A stretch of 64,000 nt of DNA from an uncultured Dehalococcoidia bacterium (GTDB lineage: Bacteria > Chloroflexota > Dehalococcoidia > Lucifugimonadales > JADFKI01): the NCBI GenBank assembly GCA_958295865.1, contig CATQHF010000001.1, positions 806,001-870,000 on the forward strand, in the 5' to 3' direction. A model generated the notes under the pieces. The model did no database searches, was not told the origin of the DNA, and worked only from the letters and a program-made list of their open reading frames with translations. A program made the translations under genes and the position numbers. How positions within the stretch are numbered: the stretch's first letter is position 1; every line of letters starts with the position of its first letter. Below are positions 1 through 8,758 of this stretch, one piece after another.

Positions 1-1832
1 TTCAGGTCGTGGCAGGCGGCGCAGTGCAAGCCGAATAGCTGCCTGCCCGTGTGTTCAGTTGCCGATGGCGTGGGCGTGGCAATATGTTCAGCCGCCGACG
101 GCGTGGGCGTGGCTGTGGCTTCCGTATCCGGCGGGTTCGGCGTTGGAGATGCGACGACATAATCACAGCTTGCCGAGTACACATCGCGCCGCTCCCTCGA
201 CTCTTCATCACAGTACCTCAGAGAACGGCTCAGAAAATAGACGAACCCTCCATCGCGCAGCAAGGCTATGCGTCCGTCCGGCATAATCGCAATGTCTCGT
301 ATCCGATAGCCGAGTCTGACATTCTCGACATACTGCACATCCGCCCCGTGACGGCGGACTCGATAGAGCGAGCCGGTGACGAACGAAGCAACCAGCAGGT
401 CGTCTTTCCACAAGGGAAGATGCTCCTCATCGTTGACGGCGATGGCCGATATGGCTGGCGACGGTACCCATGAAAAGACCGGCCGCACAAAATCATCGTG
501 CCGTCCCATCTTCTCATCCTCAATGGTCGGGGGAATCTTACGGCCATACTGAACTCCGTATGTGACTAGGGGCCAGCCATAATTGCCTCCCCGTTCCAGC
601 AGGTTCAACTCGTCGCCGCCTTGCGGCCCATGATCCGTCGCCCAGATATTGCCGTCCGCATCCCTCGCCAGCCCTTGTGAGTTGCGAAAACCGATAGCCA
701 GCGTCTCCACCTCTCCCGTTTCGATGGCAATGCGGACGAACTTGCCCAGATGCACATCGGGATCGAAAGTCGGCCGCGCCCACCAAGTATCTATTCCGTG
801 CGTCCCAATTATCACCAGCAGATGGTCGGCGCCGTCCGTCAACATTTTCCCGCCTGACTGATGCCCTGTGAACCCAGAAAGGGGCAGGCAGGGTTCTGCG
901 TCGAAGATAGTCCTCCAGTCCGGCATGACCGTGACGCTCGCTTCATCTCGCAGAAGCGTCGTGGACGACAACCTGAACCGGATGCACTCGCCGGTAAAGT
1001 AATGATGCGTTGCGAACAGCTCGTAACGCCCTTCTCCTAGTTCCTTCAGCAGAATATCTGCAACTCGAAACTCCCCCGGCTTGAAATGATTATCGTAATC
1101 CTCATGCTGCGCGAGAGACTGTGCATTCATCAGGACATTGCCGTCCAGATATTCCACGGTCCCGTCGCGGAAGACCATGGCAAGCCTTCCCTTCGGCGTA
1201 ACTACCAGTAGATCCTCACAGATGCTTTCCATAGCTCCACCTGCCCCGGTGAAGCCCTCAACCCTGATGAGTTCACTCTCAAAAGGGTATAGATGCGTCA
1301 TAAGCGCCAGATCTTCTTCAGGATAAGGCGGCGCTACCGTATAGGGTGTTGCCGCGAGACAGTTGGCGCTTGGCGTTGGTGAAGGAACAGCCGTTGCGGT
1401 GGGCGCAGGCGTCGGCGAGGGAACAGCCGTTGCAGTGGCAGTAGGCGTCGGCGAGGGAACAGGCGTTGCAGTGGCAGTAGGCGTTGGCGAAGGAACAGCT
1501 GTTGCGGTGGCAGTAGGCGTCGGCGAGGGAACAGGCGTTGCGGTGAGTGCAGGCGTTGGCGAGGGAACGGCCGTTACGGTGGGAGTGAGTGTCGGGCTAG
1601 GAACATTCGTGCCTGTGGCGGTAGGCGCTGGCGCGGGAACGGCGGTCATCGCCGGACTGTCGGAGCAGGCGACTGCGAGAACTCCAAGCAGGACGAGCGC
1701 GATAGTCCACAATACGGAACGGAGAGCCGTCGATATTGAACGGCAATACGGAGAGCGAAATACCCCCCCCCGTACCAATGTTCTAATGGCGCGCGTCAGC
1801 GCCCACCGGAGGCTACTCGGTATATGCAACAA
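1..1832 (-). CDS. PQQ-dependent sugar dehydrogenase lipoprotein with C-terminal cytochrome c domain (3' end off window)
   Basis: Reading the minus strand continuously gives 610 codons that run off the left edge. The N-terminus is a lipoprotein signal (VLLGVLAVAC lipobox), then a long Pro/Thr/Ala linker encoded by about 1360-1660. The body is a glucose/sorbosone dehydrogenase-type beta-propeller, shown by GGDELNLLERGGNYGWPLV near 536-600 and by a DGNIWATDHGPQGG blade. A second ATPTPS linker follows, then FGLHCAACHDL at the edge, a CXXCH haem c site. The family oxidises sugars outside the membrane with PQQ and passes electrons to cytochrome c; the fused haem would be the first acceptor. The start is inferred: TTG at 1832 or 1829 preceded by AGAAAGGA. 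Substrate unknown. Confidence 0.85.
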   Translation of the reverse strand, partial: MLHIPSSLRWALTRAIRTLVRGGVFRSPYCRSISTALRSVLWTIALVLLGVLAVACSDSPAMTAVPAPAPTATGTNVPSPTLTPTVTAVPSPTPALTATPVPSPTPTATATAVPSPTPTATATPVPSPTPTATATAVPSPTPAPTATAVPSPTPSANCLAATPYTVAPPYPEEDLALMTHLYPFESELIRVEGFTGAGGAMESICEDLLVVTPKGRLAMVFRDGTVEYLDGNVLMNAQSLAQHEDYDNHFKPGEFRVADILLKELGEGRYELFATHHYFTGECIRFRLSSTTLLRDEASVTVMPDWRTIFDAEPCLPLSGFTGHQSGGKMLTDGADHLLVIIGTHGIDTWWARPTFDPDVHLGKFVRIAIETGEVETLAIGFRNSQGLARDADGNIWATDHGPQGGDELNLLERGGNYGWPLVTYGVQYGRKIPPTIEDEKMGRHDDFVRPVFSWVPSPAISAIAVNDEEHLPLWKDDLLVASFVTGSLYRVRRHGADVQYVENVRLGYRIRDIAIMPDGRIALLRDGGFVYFLSRSLRYCDEESRERRDVYSASCDYVVASPTPNPPDTEATATPTPSAAEHIATPTPSATEHTGRQLFGLHCAACHDL

Positions 1833-1997
1833 GATTTCCTTTCTGTCAGCGAATTCGCGTCGTTCGCGCAGCGCAGCAGCCCCAATTGCGCGCAGTCCGC
1901 ACGATGCCACTCGCACAACCCTCTAATCGTCCCAACTCGCGGCTGCGCCATACCCTCATTTTACAATAGCCTCTCGCTCTGCTGACAGGGATTAGCT

Positions 1998-2100
1998 GAG
2001 AAAATTGCATTAGTACAGTTTAGCCGTCGATGGGCAAGCATTTTCACCCCCCATCCTAACCTTCCCCCTTGATGGGGGAAGGGACTAATGCAATTTTCTC
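1998..2100. mobile_element. 103-bp MITE, copy 1 (family A)
   Basis: The ends GAGAAAATTGCATTAGT and ACTAATGCAATTTTCTC are perfect 17-bp inverted repeats. The interior holds a 9-bp CCTTCCCCC/GGGGGAAGG hairpin. The flanks attagct and attagtt match at 6 of 7 bases, an imperfect target duplication. There is no coding capacity. The right end stops one base before the stop codon of the downstream minus-strand lipoprotein gene, so the hairpin may act as its terminator. Confidence 0.85.
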
Positions 2101-2101
2101 A

Positions 2102-2836
2102 TTAGTTATCGGTATCTGACGGCCGATATATCACCGGCACATCCTCGTTCAGCGCCGTTCCGTCCACGCTGACGCCCTGCACTACGATGACATTTGGCCC
2201 CGTTTCCAGCATAACCGTCGTGGAGAACACCCCGTCCACATCGACCGGAACCGTCACGCCGTTGACGCTGACCGTCGTGCCGGGCGTCGTGCGCCCGACG
2301 AGCGGTATCGTCGGATGCGTGGATACGCTCTGCTTCTCCGGCTGCGTTACTAGCAGAAAATGAGGTTGCGGCGGCAGCATCAGCGATATGACGCTGAGCC
2401 TCGTCATCTCGCTGTCGCCGTCCGGCGTCGCCGCCTCCACTTGGATGCCGTTCACTCCGGGGGACAGCTCTATCATCAGGCTGAAGCGGCCGGCATCGTC
2501 CAGCTCGGCATCCTGACCGTTGATCTGCACCGTGGCGTCCAGGTCGGCGAACCCGTGAACTACTACGCCGTCCGTGCGTACCGCTGCGCCGTCCGTCGGC
2601 CCGCGCACATCCAGCAGCCCTTGGATTACCACCTCGCTCGTCGCCGTCGGCTGCGGGGCGCTTGTCGGCTGCGCGGTCGGTGTGGGCGTGGGCTGCGGCG
2701 TGGGCGTAGGCGCGGGCGCTGTGGCAACCGCCGTCGGCGTGGTCTGCGTCGGGCGCGGCAGCGCGGTTACGCACGCGCCGCACAGCAGCAGCAACAGCGC
2801 CGCGATGCATGCTATCGCTCGATCGCACCCGTTCAA
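2102..2836 (-). CDS. Lipoprotein with Pro/Thr linker and two Ig-like domains
   Basis: 244 aa. A signal peptide ends in LLLLCGAC, a lipobox with Cys at about 22. A Pro/Thr-rich spacer covers residues 28-68. Two beta-rich repeats follow at about 70-150 and 160-238, each with the pattern of a bacterial Ig-like or glucodextranase-B-like domain (VNGV.VPVD.DG.F and INGQDAELDDAGRFS). It is probably a surface-anchored protein of unknown ligand. It starts 16 bp after the histidine kinase stop, so it is likely the third gene of the two-component operon and could be its output or sensory partner. Function is inference. Confidence 0.75.
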   Translation of the reverse strand: MNGCDRAIACIAALLLLLCGACVTALPRPTQTTPTAVATAPAPTPTPQPTPTPTAQPTSAPQPTATSEVVIQGLLDVRGPTDGAAVRTDGVVVHGFADLDATVQINGQDAELDDAGRFSLMIELSPGVNGIQVEAATPDGDSEMTRLSVISLMLPPQPHFLLVTQPEKQSVSTHPTIPLVGRTTPGTTVSVNGVTVPVDVDGVFSTTVMLETGPNVIVVQGVSVDGTALNEDVPVIYRPSDTDN

Positions 2837-2852
2837 TGAGAAATCTCCCGGA

Positions 2853-3848
2853 CTATCGGTTCGCCGCGTCAGCCGCCACGCTTTCGTTGAGCGGCAGGCT
2901 CAGCACGAACGAGGTCTGGTCGTCGGAATCGGATGCCGTCGCCTTCTCTATGGTGAGGTCGCCGCCATAGCGCGCCGACAAAGTGTGCGCGATGTAAAGT
3001 CCCAGCCCCGAGCTCGTCTTCTCCTCGCGCCGCGCCACGGCGGGCGTCCAGCCCCTATCGAATATGTGCCGCTGGTATCGCGCCGCCACGCCGGGCCCGT
3101 CGTCCCACACATGCACGAAGAACCGCGCGTCGCCGCGCGACAGCCGCACTTCCACTTGCGAATCGGCGAAGCGTATGGCGTTGTCCACCAGGTTCGTCAC
3201 TATATGCTCGATGGCGGCGCTGTCCGAATAGACGAAGCCGAACTCCGACGGCTCAGCCCACCATGTTATGCTCTTGTTCGCCTCGGACGCTATCGGCAGG
3301 TAGCGGTCGATTATGCGCCGCACCACTGCCGAGACCTCTACCGGCTGCGGCTGGAACGAGGCGTCGGGCGCTTCAAGCTGTATCAGCACGCGGATGTTGG
3401 ACATCATCAGCCGAAAGTTCGGCGCTTGCATCTCAATCTCATCCAGCAGCTCGACGACCTCTTGGCTGTTGCCGTTCTCCGACGCCCGCAGGAAGGCGCG
3501 CAGCTCGCGCTCCTTGCCGAGTATGCGCCGCAGCGGTCTGCCGAGGTCGTGGTCGAACAGCTCGAAATACTGCTGCGTTACGCTGCTCCAGTCCTGCATG
3601 TCGCGCCGCGCTTCGCCGTTGTTGCCGCGACGGTCGAGCGCGTGCGGCACGGCGTAGGACAGCGTCAGCGCGCCAAGTCCTATCACGAGCAGCGCAGCGC
3701 CGATGTATGTCAGCGGCTCTATGCCCCATATATCGGCGAACAGCGCCTCGCCTATGAGCGGCGCGAGCGCGAGGCACGCAATCGCGGCGAGGGCGACGAG
3801 CAGCCCGACGACCCGCGCCAACGCCTGCGCCGAAACTCCGCTTACCAC
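2853..3848 (-). CDS. Two-component sensor histidine kinase
   Basis: 331 aa. Two transmembrane helices lie at about 10-32 and 45-67 with only a short loop between them, so there is no large extracellular sensor domain. The dimerisation and phosphoacceptor region has FDHDLGRPLRRIL with the likely His at 100. The HATPase_c domain shows an N box (NLVDNAIRFA), a G1 box (DDGPG) and a G2 box (SSGLGLYIA). It would phosphorylate the response regulator encoded 45 bp upstream in the same operon. With no obvious sensor domain, the input may come from membrane stress or from the downstream lipoprotein; this is inference. Confidence 0.9.
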   Translation of the reverse strand: MVSGVSAQALARVVGLLVALAAIACLALAPLIGEALFADIWGIEPLTYIGAALLVIGLGALTLSYAVPHALDRRGNNGEARRDMQDWSSVTQQYFELFDHDLGRPLRRILGKERELRAFLRASENGNSQEVVELLDEIEMQAPNFRLMMSNIRVLIQLEAPDASFQPQPVEVSAVVRRIIDRYLPIASEANKSITWWAEPSEFGFVYSDSAAIEHIVTNLVDNAIRFADSQVEVRLSRGDARFFVHVWDDGPGVAARYQRHIFDRGWTPAVARREEKTSSGLGLYIAHTLSARYGGDLTIEKATASDSDDQTSFVLSLPLNESVAADAANR

Positions 3849-3893
3849 GACCGTTCTATCCTTCCCATGCCGTCCATCCCGTCAGCCGCCGCC

Positions 3894-4679
3894 CTAATCC
3901 GGCGGCACAAGCCGATAGCCCCTGTCCCGTATGTTGATAATCAGGTCGCCCGCGCCGAAGCGGATGCCCATCGCCTTGCCGATGGCGACCTTGATCTCGC
4001 GGATACGCACGCGAATGGACGCGCGCGGGTCTTCGCCTTCCGTGTAGCGCATCAGCCTGCCGAATGGCACAAGCTCGCCCGGGCTGCGATACCATGTCGC
4101 CGCGAGCTCTTGCATAATCTCAAAGCGGATGCCCTGAAGCTCCGTAACGGGCGCAGACCCTCCGTCGGTATGCACATATACTACCTGATTGGCGTTGTCC
4201 ACCGAGATTTTGCTGCCCAATCGGATGGTGTCGGGCGTCGTTCCCATCAGGCGGCGCAGCCTCATCACCACCTCTTCCGGACTGGCTAGCTTGTCTATGA
4301 AGTCAACCTGCGCGTCCCATTTCAATGTCCCGCGCACCGCCGTCTCGCGGTCGGGCCCCTGAACATACTGCGTGAACATCAGCACCGGAAGCTGCGGGTG
4401 CTGCTGCACAATCTTTTGCAGGATGGATAGCCCCTTGAAGCGGTCGTCCCTGCTTTCGCCAAAGCGAACATCCAGCACAACCCCGTCAGGCGCTTCCTCT
4501 TCTATTGCGTACAGCGCTTCCGCCTCGAAGTCGTCGCCCGTGACCACGAAGTCGAACGGAACGATAACCCTCGTGCGCCAGCCCTCTTCGTCCAGCCGCT
4601 TGCGAACGCTGCGAACTATGGTCGAGTCCCACTCATCATCCACTATCAGGATATTGCGCTGGAATCTGCTCTCCGTCAT
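3894..4679 (-). CDS. Response regulator with winged-helix output
   Basis: 261 aa from the ATG at 4679, which has AAGGG seven bases upstream; the same frame opens further up at 4751 without a good ribosome site. The receiver (about 8-125) has an acidic pair in ILIVDDEWD, the phosphoacceptor Asp in GVVLDVRFG and Lys in DFIDKLASP. The C-terminal 100 residues resemble the OmpR/PhoB winged helix and end in IINIRDRGYRLVPPD. The receiver is atypical: an insertion (ESRDDRFKG) follows the phospho-Asp. It is first gene of the operon with the kinase and lipoprotein. Target promoters are unknown. Confidence 0.88.
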   Translation of the reverse strand: MTESRFQRNILIVDDEWDSTIVRSVRKRLDEEGWRTRVIVPFDFVVTGDDFEAEALYAIEEEAPDGVVLDVRFGESRDDRFKGLSILQKIVQQHPQLPVLMFTQYVQGPDRETAVRGTLKWDAQVDFIDKLASPEEVVMRLRRLMGTTPDTIRLGSKISVDNANQVVYVHTDGGSAPVTELQGIRFEIMQELAATWYRSPGELVPFGRLMRYTEGEDPRASIRVRIREIKVAIGKAMGIRFGAGDLIINIRDRGYRLVPPD

Positions 4680-4822
4680 GCCGTTACCCTTCTTGCGCCG
4701 CCAATTCGCGCGCCGCGTATCTCCGTGCCGAAAGACTGCCCGCAACGCCAATCGTAGCCAATACCGCCGTTCCTATCAAGTCCAAAGACGCTGACGGCAT
4801 GCATCATAAGCGCGCTGAACAT

Positions 4823-4925
4823 GAGAAAATTGCATTAGTCCCTTCCCCCTTGATGGGGGAAGGTTAGGATGGGGGTGAAAATGCTTGCCCATCGACGGCT
4901 AAACTGTACTTAATGCAATTTTCTC
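4823..4925. mobile_element. 103-bp MITE, copy 2 (family A, inverted)
   Basis: The same 103-bp element as at 1998-2100, in the opposite orientation. It is flanked on both sides by a perfect 7-bp direct repeat TGAACAT, a clean target-site duplication. It sits between the divergent response regulator and DUF502 genes, in an otherwise gene-free stretch (4680-5069). Its right end reads GTACTTAATGCAATTTTCTC, with one extra T in the inverted repeat. Confidence 0.88.
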
Positions 4926-5069
4926 TGAACATAAGCATCGCTTGACATGTCCTAAATGTGCAGGTTGGCAAAGTATAAAAAATGTCCAAAACTATCTTTA
5001 AGTCCGCGAATAGTAGCGTATATGCTCATATCAGCAACATTTGCGAGAGGGTTAGAAGGGTTAGAGTTG

Positions 5070-5828
5070 ATGCTAGGCGCAAGGGACTGGCGCACGATGG
5101 GCAGCGCGCAGAGGGTTGAACATCATGTCTGGGGGCGGGTGCGAGCGGGCTTCATGATGTTCGTTCCGATACTCGTAACCTACCTTGTGCTGCGCTTGCT
5201 GGTGGATTACACCGACGACTTGCTTGCGCCGCTGATGAGCATGCTTTCGCCGCTGCTGAACATGCTGCCCTTCAAGGTTCCGGGGCTGAGCCTGCTGCTG
5301 CTGTTCGCCATCTTCTACATCGCGGGGCTTATCGTATCGCCGCGAGTGGGCAAGATGACCGTTGCGGCTCAGCATGCGGTGTTCAGCCGCATCCCCGTTG
5401 TGAAGAGCATATACGGGCTGACCGAGCGCGTCGCCGCGCATCTGTCGACATACGGCGGACAGGAGTTCAGCCGCGTGGTGCTTGTGGAATGGCCCAAGCC
5501 CGATGTGTTCGCTATCGGCTTCGTCACGGGGCACTGCAATCTGCAAGGCGATGAGGGCGACAGGCTTGCGATATACATCCCCACCGTGCCAAACCCGACT
5601 TCGGGCATGTTCGCGCTGATGCGGCGTAAGGATGTCGTCGACACCGACATATCGGTGGAAGAGGCTATAAATCTGGTGCTGTCGGGCGGCATAGTCCTCC
5701 CCGACAAGATGAACGAGATAAGACTGCGCTCGCGCAAGCAGACCGACGACGGCGGCGCGGGCGCGTCCCCCGAACTCGTGGAGTTCCCTGCCAACGAAGC
5801 CAATCTGAATGTTCATGTCGCAGACTGA
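5070..5828 (+). CDS. DUF502 family membrane protein (copy 1)
   Basis: 252 aa from the ATG at 5070, chosen because AAGGG lies nine bases upstream; ATG 5097 is an alternative and the frame opens at 4956. Two transmembrane segments (FMMFVPILVTYLVLRLLV and LLLLFAIFYIAGLIVS) are followed by a soluble domain with the DUF502 hallmarks IPVVKSIYG, FSRVVLVEWPKP and IPTVPNPTSGMFAL. The family is widespread and membrane bound, with no established biochemical role. A paralogue lies at 19954-20724. Confidence 0.85.
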   Translation: MLGARDWRTMGSAQRVEHHVWGRVRAGFMMFVPILVTYLVLRLLVDYTDDLLAPLMSMLSPLLNMLPFKVPGLSLLLLFAIFYIAGLIVSPRVGKMTVAAQHAVFSRIPVVKSIYGLTERVAAHLSTYGGQEFSRVVLVEWPKPDVFAIGFVTGHCNLQGDEGDRLAIYIPTVPNPTSGMFALMRRKDVVDTDISVEEAINLVLSGGIVLPDKMNEIRLRSRKQTDDGGAGASPELVEFPANEANLNVHVAD

Positions 5829-5855
5829 ACCAAACACACTTGGAGGGCATTCGCT

Positions 5856-6113
5856 ATGCGTCCTATGAAGGTCACAATCGACATAGACCCGCACAAGATA
5901 CCCGACATCGTATGCTGCGACCACGCTCACGATGGCGACAGCAACTGCCATCGGATTGCGGAAGCCATCGCCGAGGCGCTGGGCATACAGGACTACCTCG
6001 CTCGGCCCGACCGCATCTATGAGCTTCGGCGCTTGGTGTGGGAGCGCGGCGACAGCCTGTCCCTCCTGTCCGTAGGCGATGAAGCCGCGCCGTTCGAGGC
6101 GTCCGCAGACTAG
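5856..6113 (+). CDS. Small hypothetical protein, 85 aa
   Basis: 85 aa, preceded by a good ribosome site (GGAGG nine bases before ATG). It is acidic and rich in Asp and His near the start (VTIDIDPHKIPDIVCCDHAHDG), with two adjacent Cys and several His that could bind metal. No signal peptide or membrane segment is seen. It lies 28 bp after the DUF502 gene and 18 bp before mgtE, so the three are probably cotranscribed. I do not recognise a family. Confidence 0.65.
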   Translation: MRPMKVTIDIDPHKIPDIVCCDHAHDGDSNCHRIAEAIAEALGIQDYLARPDRIYELRRLVWERGDSLSLLSVGDEAAPFEASAD

Positions 6114-6131
6114 GCGCTAACCAGTGATGCC

Positions 6132-7553
6132 ATGCCGCAGGGCGAATATGACAAGAGAACCGCTGAACCCGTCCACTCCATAGACGAGTGGGACGACATC
6201 GCGCATGTCGCGTCCACGCTCCAGGAACTGGTGGATGCCAGTTTGACGCCGGAGGCGATGGTTCGCCTGAACCGCCTGCACATCGCCGACCAAGCCGACG
6301 CGCTGGTTCGCATCTCCCCGGACGCTCAAGTCGCGCTGCTGGATACCCTGCCGCCCGACGATGTGGGCGCGATAATCGAGGAGCTCGAGACCGAACAGGC
6401 GGTTAGCGTCTGCGACGCGCTGGAGATTGCCAAGCTCTCCGAGGCGCTCGATGCGACAAGCCCCGACATAGCGGCGGATGTGCTCAAGTACGTGCCGCGC
6501 CATGTCGCCGCCGACACACTCGCCATCATGAACTCCGCTCGGGATGTCATATCTCTGCTGGAGTATGCGGATGACGACGCCGGCGGTCTCATGACCCCGG
6601 AGTTCATCGCCCTGAGCGATGCCATGACCGTTGGGCAGGCTTTGGACTTCGTGCGCCTCTGGGCTGACGAGATCGGCCCCGCCCCCGAGTACATGCACTA
6701 CCTGTTCGTGGTGGACGCCGACAGCGTGCTCAAGGGCGGCATGAGCCTGGCTCAGCTCATGCTCGCGGCGCACAGCCAGCGCATATCGCTGCTGATGGAT
6801 GAGGACATCATATCGGTTGGGGTGGAAACCGATCAGGAAGACACCGCCCGCCTGATGGAACGCTACGACATATTCAACCTGCCTGTGGTGGATGACGGCG
6901 GCAGGCTGCTTGGCGTGGTGTGGCTGGACGACATGATCCGCGTGCTCGACGAAGAGGCGACCGAGGACATGTATCGCATGATTGGCGTCGCCGAGGAAGA
7001 GAAGGCGCTTGGGCCGTTCTGGCGCTCCGTGCGAAATCGCCTCCCTTGGCTGGTGGTGAATCTGGCGACGGCGGTGCTTGCTGGACTTGTCATCACGCTG
7101 TTTCAAGACACGATGGGGCAGGTCGTGGCGCTTGCCGCATTCCTGCCCGTGATAGCGGGGCAGGGCGGCATCGCCGGCACTCAGACGCTCACGCTCATAA
7201 TCCGCTCAATCACCCTGGGGGAGATTTCGCCCGCGAACACCCGCCGCCTGCTCATCAAGGAACTGGCGCTTGGGCTTGTGCATGGATTTGCGCTTGGGCT
7301 GATAGTCGGCGTCATCGCGTTCATCTGGAAGGGCAGCGAGTTTCTGGCGCTGGTGGTCGGCGTTGCGATGCTTGCCAACCTCGTAGTGGCGGGCATAAGC
7401 GGCGTGGTCGTGCCGCTCGGCTTTCGCGCGCTGAATATAGACCCCGCGCTGTCGTCCGCCGTCGCCGTTACCACCTTCACCGACGTGATCGGCTTTCTAG
7501 TGTATCTCGGACTTGCGACGGCGACTATTAGCCTCATCTTGCGGACGCTTTAG
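6132..7553 (+). CDS. mgtE: Magnesium transporter MgtE
   Basis: 473 aa, the usual length. The cytosolic N domain (about 30-150) has the MgtE repeat pattern (LLDTLPPDDVGAIIEEL; EYADDDAGGLMTPEF). A CBS pair follows at about 155-275 (MDEDIISVGVETDQEDTARL; VVDDGGRLLGVVWLDD). Five membrane helices from about 300 include the pore segment VALAAFLPVIAGQGGIAGTQ. MgtE is a homodimeric Mg2+ channel gated by Mg2+ binding to the N and CBS domains. There is no strong ribosome site before this ATG, so translation may be coupled to the upstream gene. Confidence 0.95.
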   Translation: MPQGEYDKRTAEPVHSIDEWDDIAHVASTLQELVDASLTPEAMVRLNRLHIADQADALVRISPDAQVALLDTLPPDDVGAIIEELETEQAVSVCDALEIAKLSEALDATSPDIAADVLKYVPRHVAADTLAIMNSARDVISLLEYADDDAGGLMTPEFIALSDAMTVGQALDFVRLWADEIGPAPEYMHYLFVVDADSVLKGGMSLAQLMLAAHSQRISLLMDEDIISVGVETDQEDTARLMERYDIFNLPVVDDGGRLLGVVWLDDMIRVLDEEATEDMYRMIGVAEEEKALGPFWRSVRNRLPWLVVNLATAVLAGLVITLFQDTMGQVVALAAFLPVIAGQGGIAGTQTLTLIIRSITLGEISPANTRRLLIKELALGLVHGFALGLIVGVIAFIWKGSEFLALVVGVAMLANLVVAGISGVVVPLGFRALNIDPALSSAVAVTTFTDVIGFLVYLGLATATISLILRTL

Positions 7554-7666
7554 GCGGGTTCGCGTTCGTGGTGAGCCTGTCGAACCACCCCGCATCTTGT
7601 TAGCCCCCGCATGTTATACTTTGACGCAAGAGCAAACCTTGTGTATGCAACTGAAAGGACAAAAAG

Positions 7667-8755
7667 ATGCTTGAGCGATTCAAGGTGCCGTCAGAAGATC
7701 AGGTGCGCGTGCCGGAGGACTCCCTGCGCGAAACCGTCGCTGCCGTATTCGAGAAGATGGGCGTAGCGGCGGACGATGCCGCGCAGGGCGCTGATGTGCT
7801 CACGATGACGGATATGCGCGGCGTGGAAACTCACGGCGTCTCCAACATGCTCCGCGCCTATGTGCAGCAGTACAACGAGGGCAGCCTCAACCCGCAACCC
7901 AACTGGCGCATCATCAGCGAAGCCCCCGCGACCGCCGTAATGGACGCCGACAGGGGGCTTGCCGTCATACTAGGACCCAAGGCGATGCAGATGGCGATAG
8001 ACAAGGCGCGCGTCGTGGGCGTGGGCATCGTAACGATGTTCAACGCCGGTCATTCGGGCGGCATAGGGCATCACGCCATGCTTGCCGCCGAGCAGGACAT
8101 GGTGGGCTTCGTGACCACCGCCGGAGGCGCTCAGGTAGTCCCCACATTCGGCGCGGAGGGCAGGCTTGGCACAAACCCCATTGCGGTCGCCGCGCCCGCC
8201 GCGACTGAGCCGCCGTTTCTGTTCGACGCCGCGACCTCCAATATCGCGGGCAACAAGCTCGGACTTGCCCGCAGGGTCAGCGCCTCGCTGCTGCCCGGCT
8301 GGATTACCGAGCGCGACGGCTCGCCTATCATGGAAGAGACGGATGTGCGCGAGCGCGGCGAATACTGGCATCTGCCACTCGGCGGCACGCGCGAACTTGG
8401 CTCACACAAGGGCTACGGGCTGGCGTTGATGTCCGAGGTGCTAGGCACTATGCTATCAGGCGCGCTCCCCAGCATGGTTGACCCCGACGGCGGTTCCAAG
8501 CACTCATTCGCAGCCTTCAACATCGCCGCCTTCACCGACGTCGACGACTTCAAGGCGAAGATGGATAGGATGCTGAAGCTGCTGAAGGAGACGCCGCCCG
8601 CGCCCGGTCACGACCGTGTCCTCTACCCCGGTCTGTCTGAGCACGAGGAGATTCAGGACAGGCGCGCCAACGGCATCCCGCTGCACAAAGAGGTCATCGA
8701 ATGGTTCGAGGACATCTGCGGCGAGCTGTCCATCCCGCGACTTCGCACGATGTAG
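7667..8755 (+). CDS. Ldh family (malate/L-lactate/ureidoglycolate type) NAD(P)-dependent oxidoreductase
   Basis: 362 aa, with AAAGGACAAAAAG before the ATG. It belongs to the malate/L-lactate dehydrogenase 2 family (YlbC/AllD type), unrelated to the Rossmann lactate dehydrogenases. Markers are METHGVSNML-like DMRGVETHGVSN with the catalytic His at about 48, SGGIGHHAMLA, and GRLGTNPIAVAAPA in the NADH site. The family reduces 2-oxoacids to 2-hydroxyacids or the reverse; the substrate cannot be told from sequence. It has its own upstream region containing a TATACT box, and stands alone as a transcription unit. Confidence 0.88.
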   Translation: MLERFKVPSEDQVRVPEDSLRETVAAVFEKMGVAADDAAQGADVLTMTDMRGVETHGVSNMLRAYVQQYNEGSLNPQPNWRIISEAPATAVMDADRGLAVILGPKAMQMAIDKARVVGVGIVTMFNAGHSGGIGHHAMLAAEQDMVGFVTTAGGAQVVPTFGAEGRLGTNPIAVAAPAATEPPFLFDAATSNIAGNKLGLARRVSASLLPGWITERDGSPIMEETDVRERGEYWHLPLGGTRELGSHKGYGLALMSEVLGTMLSGALPSMVDPDGGSKHSFAAFNIAAFTDVDDFKAKMDRMLKLLKETPPAPGHDRVLYPGLSEHEEIQDRRANGIPLHKEVIEWFEDICGELSIPRLRTM

Positions 8756-8758
8756 GCG

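Noticed and set aside
1363..1926. A plus-strand frame of Gly-Val-Ala repeats
   Set aside because: It is the reverse strand of the Pro/Thr linker of the sugar dehydrogenase lipoprotein.
2574..4289. A long open frame on the plus strand (571 codons)
   Set aside because: It lies antisense to the lipoprotein, histidine kinase and response regulator genes, all with intact family motifs. GC-rich codon bias explains the open antisense frame.
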